DNA of 64,000 bases. It comes from Microbacterium indicum DSM 19969 (GTDB lineage Bacteria; Actinomycetota; Actinomycetes; Actinomycetales; Microbacteriaceae). This document shows positions 7,294-17,872 of the stretch, one piece after another; positions within the stretch are counted from its first letter, which is position 1, and the number at the start of each line of letters is the position of its first letter. The notes below the pieces were generated by a model. The model did no database searches. It was not told the DNA's origin and was given only the letters and a program-made list of their open reading frames with translations. Both the position numbers and the translations under genes were made by a program. The stretch lies in contig NZ_AULR01000017.1 of the NCBI RefSeq assembly GCF_000422385.1, positions 1-64,000 of the forward strand, given 5' to 3'.

Positions 7294-8256
7294 ATGTCCG
7301 GAAATCCGAAGCAGATCTCCCTCGAGCCGGCCGCGCAGGCCTTCGTCGACGCCACGGCCGAGCCCCCGTTCCTCTACCAGCTGCCCCCGGAGGAGGGACG
7401 GGCCGCCGTCGACGGCGTGCAGGACGAGCCGATCGAGAAGCCCGACGTCGACGAGGCGTGGATCGACGTGCCGGGCGGCCCCACGGGATCCATCAGGACT
7501 CGCATCGTGAAGCCCCTCGGATCCACGGGGCCGCTGCCCGTCGTGCTGTACCTGCACGGGGCCGGCTGGGTGTTCGGGAACGCCCACACGCACGACCGCC
7601 TCGTGCGCGACCTCGCGATCGGCGCGGGCGCGGCGGTCGTCTTCCCTGAGTACGACCGCTCGCCCGAGGCGCGCTATCCGCACGCGATCGAGCAGGGCTA
7701 CGCCGTGGCCCAGTGGGTCGCTTCGCAGGGCGCCGAGCAGGGGCTCGACGGGTCGCGGATCGCGGTCGCCGGCGACTCCGTCGGCGGGAACATGAGCGCC
7801 GCGCTGACGCTCATGGCGAAGGAGCGCGGCGACGTCTCGTTCGCGGCGCAGCTGCTGTTCTACCCCGTGACCGACGCGGCGTTCGACACCGCCAGCTACC
7901 GCGAGTTCGCCGACGGCTACTTCCTCACGCGCGACGGCATGAAGTGGTTCTGGGATCAGTACACGACGAGCGAGGACGAGCGGGCGCAGATCACGGCGTC
8001 GCCGCTGCGGGCGACGCTCGACCAGCTCGCGGGCCTGCCGAAGGCGCTCGTCATCACGGCCGAGGCCGACGTCCTGCGCGACGAGGGCGAGGCGTACGCC
8101 GCCCGGCTGCGCCGCACCGGCGTCGAGGTGACGGCCGTGCGCTACGCGGGGATCGTGCACGACTTCGTCATGGTGAACGCCCTCCACGGCACCCAGGCCG
8201 CCCGTGGCGCGATCGCCCAGGGCGCGGCCTTCCTCGCCGACGCGCTCGGCGCGTGA
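7294..8256 (+). CDS. Alpha/beta hydrolase, hormone-sensitive-lipase-like esterase
   Basis: A 320-residue cytoplasmic hydrolase without a signal peptide. Oxyanion motif HGAGWVFG occurs near residue 90, the nucleophile elbow GDSVGG near 165 (Ser), an acid in ADVLRDEGEAYA near 255, and the catalytic His in GIVHDF near 286. This order matches the HSL/Aes family acting on short-chain esters. GAGGAGT 9 nt before the ATG is the ribosome binding site. It is under the divergent TetR regulator. The substrate cannot be told from sequence. Confidence 0.88.
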   Translation: MSGNPKQISLEPAAQAFVDATAEPPFLYQLPPEEGRAAVDGVQDEPIEKPDVDEAWIDVPGGPTGSIRTRIVKPLGSTGPLPVVLYLHGAGWVFGNAHTHDRLVRDLAIGAGAAVVFPEYDRSPEARYPHAIEQGYAVAQWVASQGAEQGLDGSRIAVAGDSVGGNMSAALTLMAKERGDVSFAAQLLFYPVTDAAFDTASYREFADGYFLTRDGMKWFWDQYTTSEDERAQITASPLRATLDQLAGLPKALVITAEADVLRDEGEAYAARLRRTGVEVTAVRYAGIVHDFVMVNALHGTQAARGAIAQGAAFLADALGA

Positions 8257-8311
8257 CGCGACGTGCGGTGCGGGCGGCCCATCGGACCGCCCGCACCGCA
8301 CGGGGGGAGGG

Positions 8312-9100
8312 TCAGGCGAAGCGCGCCCGGAGAGCCGTCAGCTCGTCCTGCGTGAGGCCGTGGGCGACGAGGTACTCCGCCGCCCCGCCGAACTCGCGCC
8401 GCACATCGGCGAGGACCTCCTCGATGTAGGGCGCGGGCGACTCGAGCATCGCGCCGGTCCACTCGTCGGGGATCGCGGGGATCCCCATCAGCGCGGTAAT
8501 GTCGTCGACGAAGCCGCGCCCGAGGCGCTCGGCCGACTCGGCGTAGGTGCGCACGATGTCGTCGTCGACGACGTCGACGGCCGCGAGGAGCAGCGCGACG
8601 AAGACGCCCGTGCGGTCCTTGCCCGCCGTGCAGTGCACGAGCACGGCCCCGTCGTCGGTCGCGAGGATCTCGCGCATGCCCGCGACGAGATCCTCACCGC
8701 GGGTCTGCCAGATCTCGCGGTACACCTCGGGGAGACCCGGGTGCGCGACGGCGCCGCGCAGCGACCGCTCGGCCCGGTCCGCCCCCTCGGCGTCCGGCTC
8801 GTGGAGGGGGAGGTGCATGAGGCGCGCGCCGAAGTCGGCGTCGGGGAACTGGGTCGCCTCGGTGCGGCCGCGCAGGTCGATGACGGTCCGCACCCCGTAG
8901 GCGCGCAGCGCCGCGATGCCCGGCTCGTCGAGCGCGTGGAGCCCCGCCGTCCGCAGCAGGACGCCGTCGCGCAGAACCGAGCCGTCGGTCGTCCGCAGCC
9001 CGCCCACGCCGCGCGCGTTGCGGACGCCGGGTACGTCGACGCCGAGGTGGTCGCCTGTCGGCGGGGCGGTGGTGCCGGGGGATGCTTCGAGTGCGCTCAT
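8312..9100 (-). CDS. Tyrosine-protein phosphatase (Y_phosphatase3 family)
   Basis: A 262-residue cysteine phosphatase. The P-loop VHCTAGKDRTG (near residue 150) has the CX5R signature with Lys and Asp typical of the PtpB/lipid-phosphatase-like group. An upstream FRDL-like segment (TVIDLRGRTEATQFPD) is also characteristic. There is no signal peptide. It is transcribed toward the hydrolase and the genes are convergent with a 55-bp gap. It could act on phosphotyrosine or phosphoinositides. Confidence 0.85.
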   Translation of the reverse strand: MSALEASPGTTAPPTGDHLGVDVPGVRNARGVGGLRTTDGSVLRDGVLLRTAGLHALDEPGIAALRAYGVRTVIDLRGRTEATQFPDADFGARLMHLPLHEPDAEGADRAERSLRGAVAHPGLPEVYREIWQTRGEDLVAGMREILATDDGAVLVHCTAGKDRTGVFVALLLAAVDVVDDDIVRTYAESAERLGRGFVDDITALMGIPAIPDEWTGAMLESPAPYIEEVLADVRREFGGAAEYLVAHGLTQDELTALRARFA

Positions 9101-9186
9101 GCCACCAGCATGGCGTCTGCCGAGGCGACGCGCCTCGCCCGCCGACCTGTAACACCGGTGAAACCGGGCGCACCTACCGTTCCGGG

Positions 9187-10485
9187 ATGCGCATCCTCAA
9201 GAACTCCGCCCTGCTCATCGGGATCGGGGCGGTCGCCGGCGGCGTCTTCGGGCTCGTCGCCGGCGACTGGGCCGCGAACCTCAAGTTCGTCGGCGACATG
9301 TTCATCCGCCTCATCCAGATGTCGATCGTTCCGCTCGTCATGGCCTCGGTGATCGTCGCGACGGGCGGGATGACCGGCAAGGGTACGGGCAGCCTCATGG
9401 CGCGGACCTTCGGGTGGATCCTCGGCTTCTCCGTCGTCTCCGCTGTTCTCGCCTGGGGCCTCAGCGTCGCGTTCCGCCCCGGCCAGGGCATGCGTTTCGA
9501 CGGCGAGCTCGACCCCTCGCTCGCCGAGCAGGCGGGGGAGGCGGCCGGCTGGCAGGACACGCTCCTGAACTTCGTGTCGACGAACATCGTCGAGGCGATG
9601 GCGACCGCGAACATGGTCCCGATCATCGTCTTCTCCCTGATCTTCGGCCTGGCCCTGCAGATCTACGTCAGGAACACCGGCAACAGGCTCGTGCTGCAGG
9701 TCGCGGATCAGGTCCAGTCGATCGTTCTGACGATGATCCGCCTCGTCATGCACCTCGCCCCGATCGGCGTCTTCTGCCTGCTCGCGAACCTCACGGGGAC
9801 GGTCGGCTTCTCCGTCGTGACGTCGGCGCTCGCGTACCTCGGGACGACGGCGGCCGGCGTGATCATCATGACGCTGGTCATGGTGGCTGTGACGTGGGCC
9901 GTCACGCGCCTCAACCCCGCCCTCCTGCCCGCGAAGCTCGGCGAACAGACCCTCGTCGCCGTCACCACGACGAGCTCTGCCGTCACGTTTCCCACGGTCC
10001 TGCGCAACACCGTCGAGAAGGTCGGCGTGAGCCAGCGGGTCGCGAGTTTCACGCTCTCGGTCGGTATGACGATGGGATCCTGCGGTGCCGTCCTCAACTA
10101 CACGATCGTCGTCATGTTCCTCGCCCAGGCGGGCGGGATCGAGCTCTCGTTCGGCGAGATCGCGCTCGGCATGATCCTGTCGATCCTGCTGAACATCGGC
10201 ACCATCACGGTGCCGGGCGGCTTCCCCGTCGTGGGGATGTTCCTCGCGACGTCGCTGGGGCTCCCGTTCGAGGCCGTCGGCCTGCTGATCGCGGTCGACT
10301 GGTTCACGGGGATCCTGCGCACGTTCCTCAACGTCAACGGCGACACCTTCGTGACGATGCTCGTCGCCCACCCGACGGGCGACATCGACCGCGAGGTATA
10401 CGCGGGGCGCAAGACGGTCAGGACGGAGGAGATCGACCTCTCGGAGCTCGAGGACGAGTTCCGCAGGGCCGACGAGCTGGAGTGA
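9187..10485 (+). CDS. Dicarboxylate/amino acid:cation symporter (DAACS family)
   Basis: A 432-residue SLC1/GltP-type secondary transporter for C4-dicarboxylates or acidic amino acids. There are about eight membrane helices and two re-entrant hairpins: HP1 with TTTSSAVTFPTVLRN and HP2 with GTITVPGGFPVVG. The usual NMDGT segment in TM7 is replaced by GSCGAVLNY, so substrate or cation coupling may differ from GltP. ATG 9187 lies 6 nt after TACCGT (9175-9180), indicating a leaderless mRNA. gdhA follows, so glutamate could be the shared substrate (inference). Confidence 0.85.
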   Translation: MRILKNSALLIGIGAVAGGVFGLVAGDWAANLKFVGDMFIRLIQMSIVPLVMASVIVATGGMTGKGTGSLMARTFGWILGFSVVSAVLAWGLSVAFRPGQGMRFDGELDPSLAEQAGEAAGWQDTLLNFVSTNIVEAMATANMVPIIVFSLIFGLALQIYVRNTGNRLVLQVADQVQSIVLTMIRLVMHLAPIGVFCLLANLTGTVGFSVVTSALAYLGTTAAGVIIMTLVMVAVTWAVTRLNPALLPAKLGEQTLVAVTTTSSAVTFPTVLRNTVEKVGVSQRVASFTLSVGMTMGSCGAVLNYTIVVMFLAQAGGIELSFGEIALGMILSILLNIGTITVPGGFPVVGMFLATSLGLPFEAVGLLIAVDWFTGILRTFLNVNGDTFVTMLVAHPTGDIDREVYAGRKTVRTEEIDLSELEDEFRRADELE

Positions 10486-10515
10486 CGCGGCGGCTCTGCC
10501 CCCGCCGACCGGCAG

Positions 10516-12201
<1,686 letters not shown>

Positions 12202-12207
<6 letters not shown>

Positions 12208-12699
12208 GTGGCCTACGACGACGTCGCCCCGCTGACCGAGGACGACCCGACGGGATCCGCGATCGCGCTCCTGGGCCTCCCTCTCGTCTTCGGCGGCAAC
12301 GTCTCGGCGATCCTCCTCATCACCCTCTTCAAGCGCCACCGCGTCGTCCGCGTGGTCGGCGGCCTCCTGACGGCGGCTGTGGGCGGCGTCGCGACGACGT
12401 ACTTCCTGCAGGAGATCCTGCACGTCGTCGACGGGCGCTTCTGGCTCACCGCCGCGGCGCTCGGCCTCGGCATCGCCGCGATCAACGTGCTGCTGCTCGC
12501 GCTCCACAACCTCTTCGGCATGGCCGGCATCGGCCAGTTCCTGCCCATCGGCGCGGCGGGAACCGCGGTTCGATCCGCCGCGTTCTTCGACGGCGCGGGC
12601 ACGGCTTTCCTCGTGCTCGGCTGCTGGGCGCTCGCGGGCGCCGTCGTCGCGTCGATCGCCTTCCGCGCGAAGAAGGCGGCGCCGACGGTCGCAGCCTAG
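12202..12699 (+). pseudogene. C-terminal part of a DUF3533/ABC-2-like membrane transporter
   Basis: From about 12208 the plus strand encodes VAYDDVAPLTEDDPTG and then about five hydrophobic segments, ending with RSAAFFDGAGTAFLVLG and a short basic tail. The DVAPLxxxDP motif and layout match the second half of the transporter at 54772-56793. No N-terminal half, extracytoplasmic domain or start signal is present. The gap between HNLFGMAG and IGQFLPIGAAG is also shorter than I expect for the family. It ends 4 bp inside the convergent SGNH hydrolase gene. Confidence 0.65.
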
Positions 12700-13463
12700 G
12701 CCGCAGGCACCAGCCGTTCGAGCTCGTCCGCGAGCTTCTCGGCGAGGTAGGCGTGGCCCGCATCGCTCGGGTGCAGGGCCGCGTCCGCCGACTGGTCGAT
12801 CACGGTGTCGTAGTTGTCCTCCGTGATCCAGTCGTCCTGGATCGGCGAGATGTAGGTCAGGCCCTCCTGGGCCGCGGCCTCGTCGAGCATCTCGTCGAGC
12901 TCGGCCGTCGCGTCCTGGACGGGAAGTACCTGGGGCGCGGGGCCGAGCACGATGATCTCGGCGTCGGGATACTTCGCCTCGAGCGCGTTCCACACCGCGA
13001 TCGCGGCCTTCTCGTACTTGTAGAGCTTCTTGTCGCGGTCGTTGATGGATCCCTGCACGACGATCACGTCGGGGTCCAGGTCGGCGGGAAGGGAGAGGAC
13101 CCGCGTTCCGTAGACCTCGCCGTCGGATCCGGGGGAGAGGTAGCCGGATCCGTTCTCGCCGTCGACCGTCGTCGGCCAGCCGAGGATCTCGCCCGTGAGC
13201 GTCGCGTAGCGCTTGTCGGTCGACGTCGCCGCGAGGCCGTTGGTCCACGAGTCGCCGAAGATCAGCATCGTCGGGTCGGCCGGGAGCTCTCCCGCCGGCC
13301 GGGCGGCCGCCGCCGACGGGTCGGGGGTCGGCGTCGCGGTCTGCCCGAAGTCGGGCCAGTCGGCCGAGACGTCGATGCCCTGCGACTGCGCCGCGCACCC
13401 GCTGAGCAGTGCGACGGAGCAGAGAGCCAGCGCGGCGGTGAGGCGGGGCACAGGTCGGGTCAC
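12696..13463 (-). CDS. SGNH/GDSL-family hydrolase lipoprotein
   Basis: A 255-residue exported lipoprotein. The signal sequence ends in the lipobox LLSGC (Cys22), followed by a Thr/Pro/Ala linker. The SGNH blocks are present: IFGDSWTNG (nucleophile Ser, near 71), the Gly block region GYLSPG, SINDRD (Asn, near 147), and HPSDAGHAYLA (Asp and His, near 235). It probably acts on an ester or acetyl group of an envelope glycan or lipid. The GTG start at 13463 lies 6 nt after TACGCT on the minus strand, a leaderless arrangement. That -10 overlaps the one for argS. Confidence 0.87.
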   Translation of the reverse strand: MTRPVPRLTAALALCSVALLSGCAAQSQGIDVSADWPDFGQTATPTPDPSAAAARPAGELPADPTMLIFGDSWTNGLAATSTDKRYATLTGEILGWPTTVDGENGSGYLSPGSDGEVYGTRVLSLPADLDPDVIVVQGSINDRDKKLYKYEKAAIAVWNALEAKYPDAEIIVLGPAPQVLPVQDATAELDEMLDEAAAQEGLTYISPIQDDWITEDNYDTVIDQSADAALHPSDAGHAYLAEKLADELERLVPAA

Positions 13464-13469
13464 CCGTCC

Positions 13470-13479
13470 AGCGTAAACT
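13470..13479. promoter_or_regulatory. Bidirectional promoter with overlapping -10 elements
   Basis: AGCGTAAACT reads TAAACT on the plus strand (13474-13479), 10 nt before argS ATG. On the minus strand it reads TACGCT (13475-13470), 6 nt before the SGNH hydrolase GTG. The two hexamers share the TA at 13474-13475. Confidence 0.65.
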
Positions 13480-13489
13480 TCGAAGCGCT

Positions 13490-15139
13490 ATGACTCCCGA
13501 TGATCTCGCCTCCGTTCTGCTCACCGTGCTCCGGGCCGCCGCCGAGCGCCGCAGCCCCGAGGAGCCCCTCACCGCGACGGCAGCCGACATCACGGTCGAG
13601 CGCCCCCGGAACCGCGACCACGGCGACTGGGCGACGAACGTCGCGATGAAGTTCGCGAAGAGGCTCGGAACGAACCCCCGCGAGCTCGCGGGCGAGATCG
13701 CCGCAGGCCTCGAGGCGGTCGACGGCGTCGCCTCGGTCGAGGTCGCGGGCCCCGGCTTCATCAACGTGCGCCTCGAGGCGGGCGCGGCTGGAGCCCTCGC
13801 GAAGACGATCGTCGACGCGGGAGACGCGTACGGCCGCGGCGACTCGCAGGCCGGCAACAGCATCAACCTCGAGTTCGTGAGCGGCAACCCCACGGGTCCG
13901 CTCCACATCGGCCACACGCGCTGGGCCGCGCTCGGCGACTCGATCGGCCGCCTGCTCGAGGCGTCGGGCGCGAACGTCGCCCGCGAGTACTACATCAACG
14001 ACGCGGGCGCGCAGATGGACCGCTTCGGCGCGAGCGTCCTCGCCGCGATCACGGGCCGGCCGGCGCCCGAAGACGGTTACAAGGGCGCCTACATCGACGA
14101 CCTCGGCAAGGCCGTCGTCGCGAAGGACCCGACGGTCCTCGACGCCGCGGATCCCGAGGCCGCCGTGCGCGAGGTCGCGTACGAGCTGCAGCTCGCCGAG
14201 ATCCAGGAGTCGCTCGCGAAGTTCAACGTGCACTTCGACGTGTGGTTCTCGGAGCGCACGCTGCACGCGGGTGACCCGAGCCTCATCGACCAGGCCGTCG
14301 AGCGCCTGCGCGAGCAGGGCCACGTCTACGACGAGGACGACGCCGTCTGGGTGCGCACGACCGAGTTCGGCGACGACAAGGACCGCGTGATCCGCCGCGG
14401 AAACGGCGTCTACACGTACTTCGCCGCCGACGCCGCGTACTACCTCGACAAGGGCGACCGCGGCTACAAGCACAAGATCTACCTCCTCGGCGCCGACCAC
14501 CACGGCTACGTGCACCGCCTCAAGGCGCTCGCGGGCGCCGCGGGCGACGACCCCGAGGCCGACATCGAGGTCCTCATCGGCCAGCTCGTCTCGGTCAACG
14601 GGGCCAAGCTCTCGAAGCGCGCCGGCAACATCATCGAGCTCGACGACCTGCGCGACTGGATCGGCACCGACGCGCTGCGCTACTCGCTCGCGCGCTTCCC
14701 CGCCGATTCGCCGCTCTCGCTCGACCCCGAGCTGCTGCGCAAGCGCACGAACGACAACCCCGTCTTCTACGTGCAGTACGCGCACGCCCGTACCGTCAAC
14801 GTCGCCCGCAACGCGTCCGACGCCGGCGTCACCCGCGACGCGTTCCAGCCCGAGCTGCTCGAGCACGACACCGAGAGCGCCCTCCTCGGCGCGCTGCAGG
14901 AGTTCCCGCGCGTCGTCGCCTTCGCCGCCGAGCAGCGCGAGCCGCACCGCGTCGCGCGCTACCTCGAGGAGCTCGCGGGCCTCTACCACCGCTGGTACGA
15001 CAGCTGCCGCGTCACGCCCAAGGGCGACGAGCCGATCGAGCCCGTGCACGGCACGCGCCTCTGGCTCAACGACGCCACGGGGCAGGTCCTGCGCAACGGG
15101 CTCTCGCTCCTCGGCGTCTCGGCGCCCGAGCGCATGTAA
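13490..15139 (+). CDS. argS: Arginyl-tRNA synthetase
   Basis: A 549-residue class Ia synthetase charging tRNA-Arg. The N-terminal additional domain (residues 1-115) precedes FVSGNPTGPLHIGHTRWA with the HIGH signature near 138. The KMSKS-equivalent is AKLSKRAGN near 370. The C-terminal DALR anticodon-binding domain ends in RNGLSLLGVSAPERM. Length is typical. lysA starts 13 bp downstream with its own -10, an argS-lysA order common in actinobacteria. tRNA-Arg(CCG) lies about 7 kb upstream. Confidence 0.97.
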   Translation: MTPDDLASVLLTVLRAAAERRSPEEPLTATAADITVERPRNRDHGDWATNVAMKFAKRLGTNPRELAGEIAAGLEAVDGVASVEVAGPGFINVRLEAGAAGALAKTIVDAGDAYGRGDSQAGNSINLEFVSGNPTGPLHIGHTRWAALGDSIGRLLEASGANVAREYYINDAGAQMDRFGASVLAAITGRPAPEDGYKGAYIDDLGKAVVAKDPTVLDAADPEAAVREVAYELQLAEIQESLAKFNVHFDVWFSERTLHAGDPSLIDQAVERLREQGHVYDEDDAVWVRTTEFGDDKDRVIRRGNGVYTYFAADAAYYLDKGDRGYKHKIYLLGADHHGYVHRLKALAGAAGDDPEADIEVLIGQLVSVNGAKLSKRAGNIIELDDLRDWIGTDALRYSLARFPADSPLSLDPELLRKRTNDNPVFYVQYAHARTVNVARNASDAGVTRDAFQPELLEHDTESALLGALQEFPRVVAFAAEQREPHRVARYLEELAGLYHRWYDSCRVTPKGDEPIEPVHGTRLWLNDATGQVLRNGLSLLGVSAPERM

Positions 15140-15140
15140 G

Positions 15141-15146
15141 TAAACT
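15141..15146 (+). promoter_or_regulatory. -10 element (TAAACT), leaderless start of lysA
   Basis: TAAACT followed by CGGTCC and GTG 15153. It directly follows the argS stop codon, so the lysA-hom-thrB-thrC operon can be driven separately from argS. Confidence 0.55.
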
Positions 15147-15152
15147 CGGTCC

Positions 15153-16565
15153 GTGGTCTCCGAGCACCCCGCCCCCTTCGTGCCCGAATGGCTCGTCGCG
15201 CCCGACGACGCCAACGATCTCGCGCCCCTCGTGTGGCCCGAGTCGGCGTCGCGCACGGGCGACGGCGTGCTCGCGATCGGGGGAGTCCCCGCGACCGAGC
15301 TCGCGGCGCGGTTCGGGACGCCGCTCTACGTCATCGACGAGGACGGCGTGCGCGCCCGCGCCCGCGAGGTCCTCGCGGCGTTCCGCTCGGCCGCCGAGGC
15401 GCACGGATCCCGCGCCCGCGTCTACTACGCGAGCAAGGCCATGATCACGACCGAGATCGTGCGCTGGGTTCGCGAGGAGGGCCTCGCCGTCGACGTCGCG
15501 TCGGGCGGGGAGCTCGAGATCGCGCTCGCCGCGGGCGCCGATCCGTTCCACATCGGCCTGCACGGCAACAACAAGCTCCCAAGCGAGCTCGAGCGCGCGA
15601 TCGAGGTCGGCGTCGGGTCGATCGTCATCGACAGCGAGATCGAGCTCGAGCGGATCGTCGGGATCGCCCGGCGCCGCGGGGTCACGCAGCGCGTGCTCCT
15701 GCGCGTCAACACGGGCGTGCACGCCGAGACGCACGACTTCCTCGCGACGGCGCACGAGGATCAGAAGTTCGGCTTCCCGCTCGCGCGCGCCGAGGACCTC
15801 GTGGCGCGGATCCGCGAGCACTCCGAGCTCGAGTTCATGGGCCTGCACTGCCACATCGGCTCGCAGATCTTCGGCGCCTCCGGCTTCGCCGAGTCCGCCG
15901 AGCGCCTCGTCGAGGTGCACGCGCGCCTGCTCGAGGGAGGCCCCGTCCCCGTCATGAACCTTGGCGGCGGCTTCGGCATCGCCTACACGCGCGTCGACGA
16001 CCCGACGCCGATCGCCGACCTCGCGGCCGGCATCGTCGAGGCCGTCGCGGGCGTCTGCGTCGCGCGGGGGATCCCGCTGCCGAACCTCGCGTTCGAGCCG
16101 GGCCGCACGATCATCGGCCGCGCCGGCGTGACGCTCTACGAGGTCGGCACGACGAAGGCCGTCCGTGTCGACGACGAGCACGAGCGCCTCTACGTCTCCG
16201 TCGACGGCGGCATGAGCGACAACGCGCGCACGGCGCTCTACGGGGCGCAGTACTCGGCGCGGATCGCGTCGCGCGTCTCGTCGGCCGGCCCCGTCGTCTC
16301 GCGCGTCGTCGGCCGCCACTGCGAGTCGGGCGACATCGTCGTCGACCACGAGCACCTCCCGGGCGACGTCGCTCCGGGCGACCTGCTCGCGGTCCCCGCG
16401 ACGGGGGCCTACTGCTACTCGCTGTCCAGCAACTACAACGCCGTTCCCCGCCCGCCGGTGGTGGCCGTCTCGGGCGGATCCGCCCGCGCGATCGTGCGCC
16501 GAGAGACCATCGCCGACCTGCTCGCCCGCGACCTGGGCGTCCACCCGAATGAGGTAGCCGAATGA
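15153..16565 (+). CDS. lysA: Diaminopimelate decarboxylase
   Basis: A 470-residue PLP enzyme converting meso-diaminopimelate to L-lysine. The PLP Lys is in VYYASKAM (K95). The Gly-rich phosphate loop is NLGGGFGIAY, followed by FEPGRTIIG. The C-terminal barrel has RHCESGDIVV, whose Cys completes the active site from the other subunit. The GTG start gives VVSEHPAPFVPEWL. Its TGA overlaps the hom ATG as ATGA, indicating translational coupling in a lysA-hom-thrB-thrC operon. Confidence 0.96.
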   Translation: MVSEHPAPFVPEWLVAPDDANDLAPLVWPESASRTGDGVLAIGGVPATELAARFGTPLYVIDEDGVRARAREVLAAFRSAAEAHGSRARVYYASKAMITTEIVRWVREEGLAVDVASGGELEIALAAGADPFHIGLHGNNKLPSELERAIEVGVGSIVIDSEIELERIVGIARRRGVTQRVLLRVNTGVHAETHDFLATAHEDQKFGFPLARAEDLVARIREHSELEFMGLHCHIGSQIFGASGFAESAERLVEVHARLLEGGPVPVMNLGGGFGIAYTRVDDPTPIADLAAGIVEAVAGVCVARGIPLPNLAFEPGRTIIGRAGVTLYEVGTTKAVRVDDEHERLYVSVDGGMSDNARTALYGAQYSARIASRVSSAGPVVSRVVGRHCESGDIVVDHEHLPGDVAPGDLLAVPATGAYCYSLSSNYNAVPRPPVVAVSGGSARAIVRRETIADLLARDLGVHPNEVAE

Positions 16566-17872
16566 TCGATCACCGCACGCTGCGCGTCGCCCTGCTCGGG
16601 GCCGGATCCGTGGGATCCCAGGTCGCGAACCTGCTGATCGAGCGCGCCGACGAGCTCGAGGAGCGCACGGGCGCCCGCCTCGAGCTCTCGGGCATCGCGG
16701 TCCGCGACGTCGACGCCCCGCGCGACGTCGAGCTCCCGCGCGAGCTGCTCACGACCGACGCGTCGCAGCTCATCCTCGGCAGCGACATCGTGATCGAGCT
16801 CATGGGCGGCATCGAGCCCGCCAGGACGCTGATCCTCGAGGCGCTGAACTCGGGCGCCGACGTCGTCACGGGCAACAAGGCGCTCCTCGCGACGCACGGC
16901 GCCGAGATCTTCGACGCCGCCGACCAGGTCGGCGCGTCCGTCTCGTACGAGGCCGCCGTCGCGGGCGCGATCCCGATCATCCGCCCGCTCAAGGACTCGC
17001 TCGCGGGCGACCGCGTCAAGCGGATCTTCGGCATCGTCAACGGCTCGACGAACTACATCCTCGACCGCATGGACCGCGACGGCCTCTCGGCCGACGAGGC
17101 CATGTCGATCGCGGCCGAGCTGGGCTACCTCGAGGCCGACCCGACGCTCGACGTCGAGGGCTACGACGCCGCGCAGAAGGCCGCGATCCTCGCGAGCCTC
17201 GCGTTCCATACGACGGTGTCGATCGACGACGTCCACCGCGAGGGCATCACCTCCGTGACGGGCGAGATGGTCGAGAGCGCGCGCCGCGCGGGCCTCGTCA
17301 TCAAGCTCCTCGCGGTGTGCGAGCGCCTCGGCGAGGGCGACGACGAGTCGATCTCCGTGCGCGTGTACCCGGCCCTCATCAGCCGCGAGCACCCCCTCGC
17401 GAGCGTGCGCGGCGGCAACAACGCGGTGTTCGTCGAGGCCGAGGCCGCGGGCGACCTCATGTTCTACGGCGCGGGCGCGGGCGGGATCCAGACGGCCTCC
17501 GCCGTCATGGGCGACGTCGTCTCGGCCGCCCGCCGCCACATCGCGGGCGGCGTCGGCGTCGGCGAGTCGCCGCGCGGCGACCTGCCCGTCGCGCCCATCG
17601 GCGCCATCGTGACGCGCTACCAGATCCGCCTCGAGGTGTCGGACGAGCCGGGCGCGCTCGAGGCCATCGCGCGCGCGTTCAGCGCCGGCGGCGTCTCTCT
17701 CGCGACCGTCGAGCAGACGACGATCGAGACCGACGACGGCGCGCCCACGGCGCAGATCGTCATCGGCACCCACCGCGCCCACGAGGAGGACCTCAGCGAC
17801 ATCGTCGCGGCCCTCGCGGCGAGCGAGGTCGTCGAGCGCGTCGCCTCCGTCCTCCGGGTGGAGGGCGAGTGA
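16562..17872 (+). CDS. hom: Homoserine dehydrogenase
   Basis: A 436-residue enzyme reducing aspartate semialdehyde to homoserine, the branch point to threonine and methionine. NAD(P)-binding GAGSVGSQVANLL lies at 12-24, GNKALLATHG near 105, and the catalytic region NGSTNYILDRM through YLEADPTLDVEGYDA near 160-205. A C-terminal ACT domain (YQIRLEVSDEPGALEAIARA, near 355) probably gives threonine feedback control. It overlaps lysA and thrB by 4 nt on each side. Confidence 0.96.
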   Translation: MIDHRTLRVALLGAGSVGSQVANLLIERADELEERTGARLELSGIAVRDVDAPRDVELPRELLTTDASQLILGSDIVIELMGGIEPARTLILEALNSGADVVTGNKALLATHGAEIFDAADQVGASVSYEAAVAGAIPIIRPLKDSLAGDRVKRIFGIVNGSTNYILDRMDRDGLSADEAMSIAAELGYLEADPTLDVEGYDAAQKAAILASLAFHTTVSIDDVHREGITSVTGEMVESARRAGLVIKLLAVCERLGEGDDESISVRVYPALISREHPLASVRGGNNAVFVEAEAAGDLMFYGAGAGGIQTASAVMGDVVSAARRHIAGGVGVGESPRGDLPVAPIGAIVTRYQIRLEVSDEPGALEAIARAFSAGGVSLATVEQTTIETDDGAPTAQIVIGTHRAHEEDLSDIVAALAASEVVERVASVLRVEGE

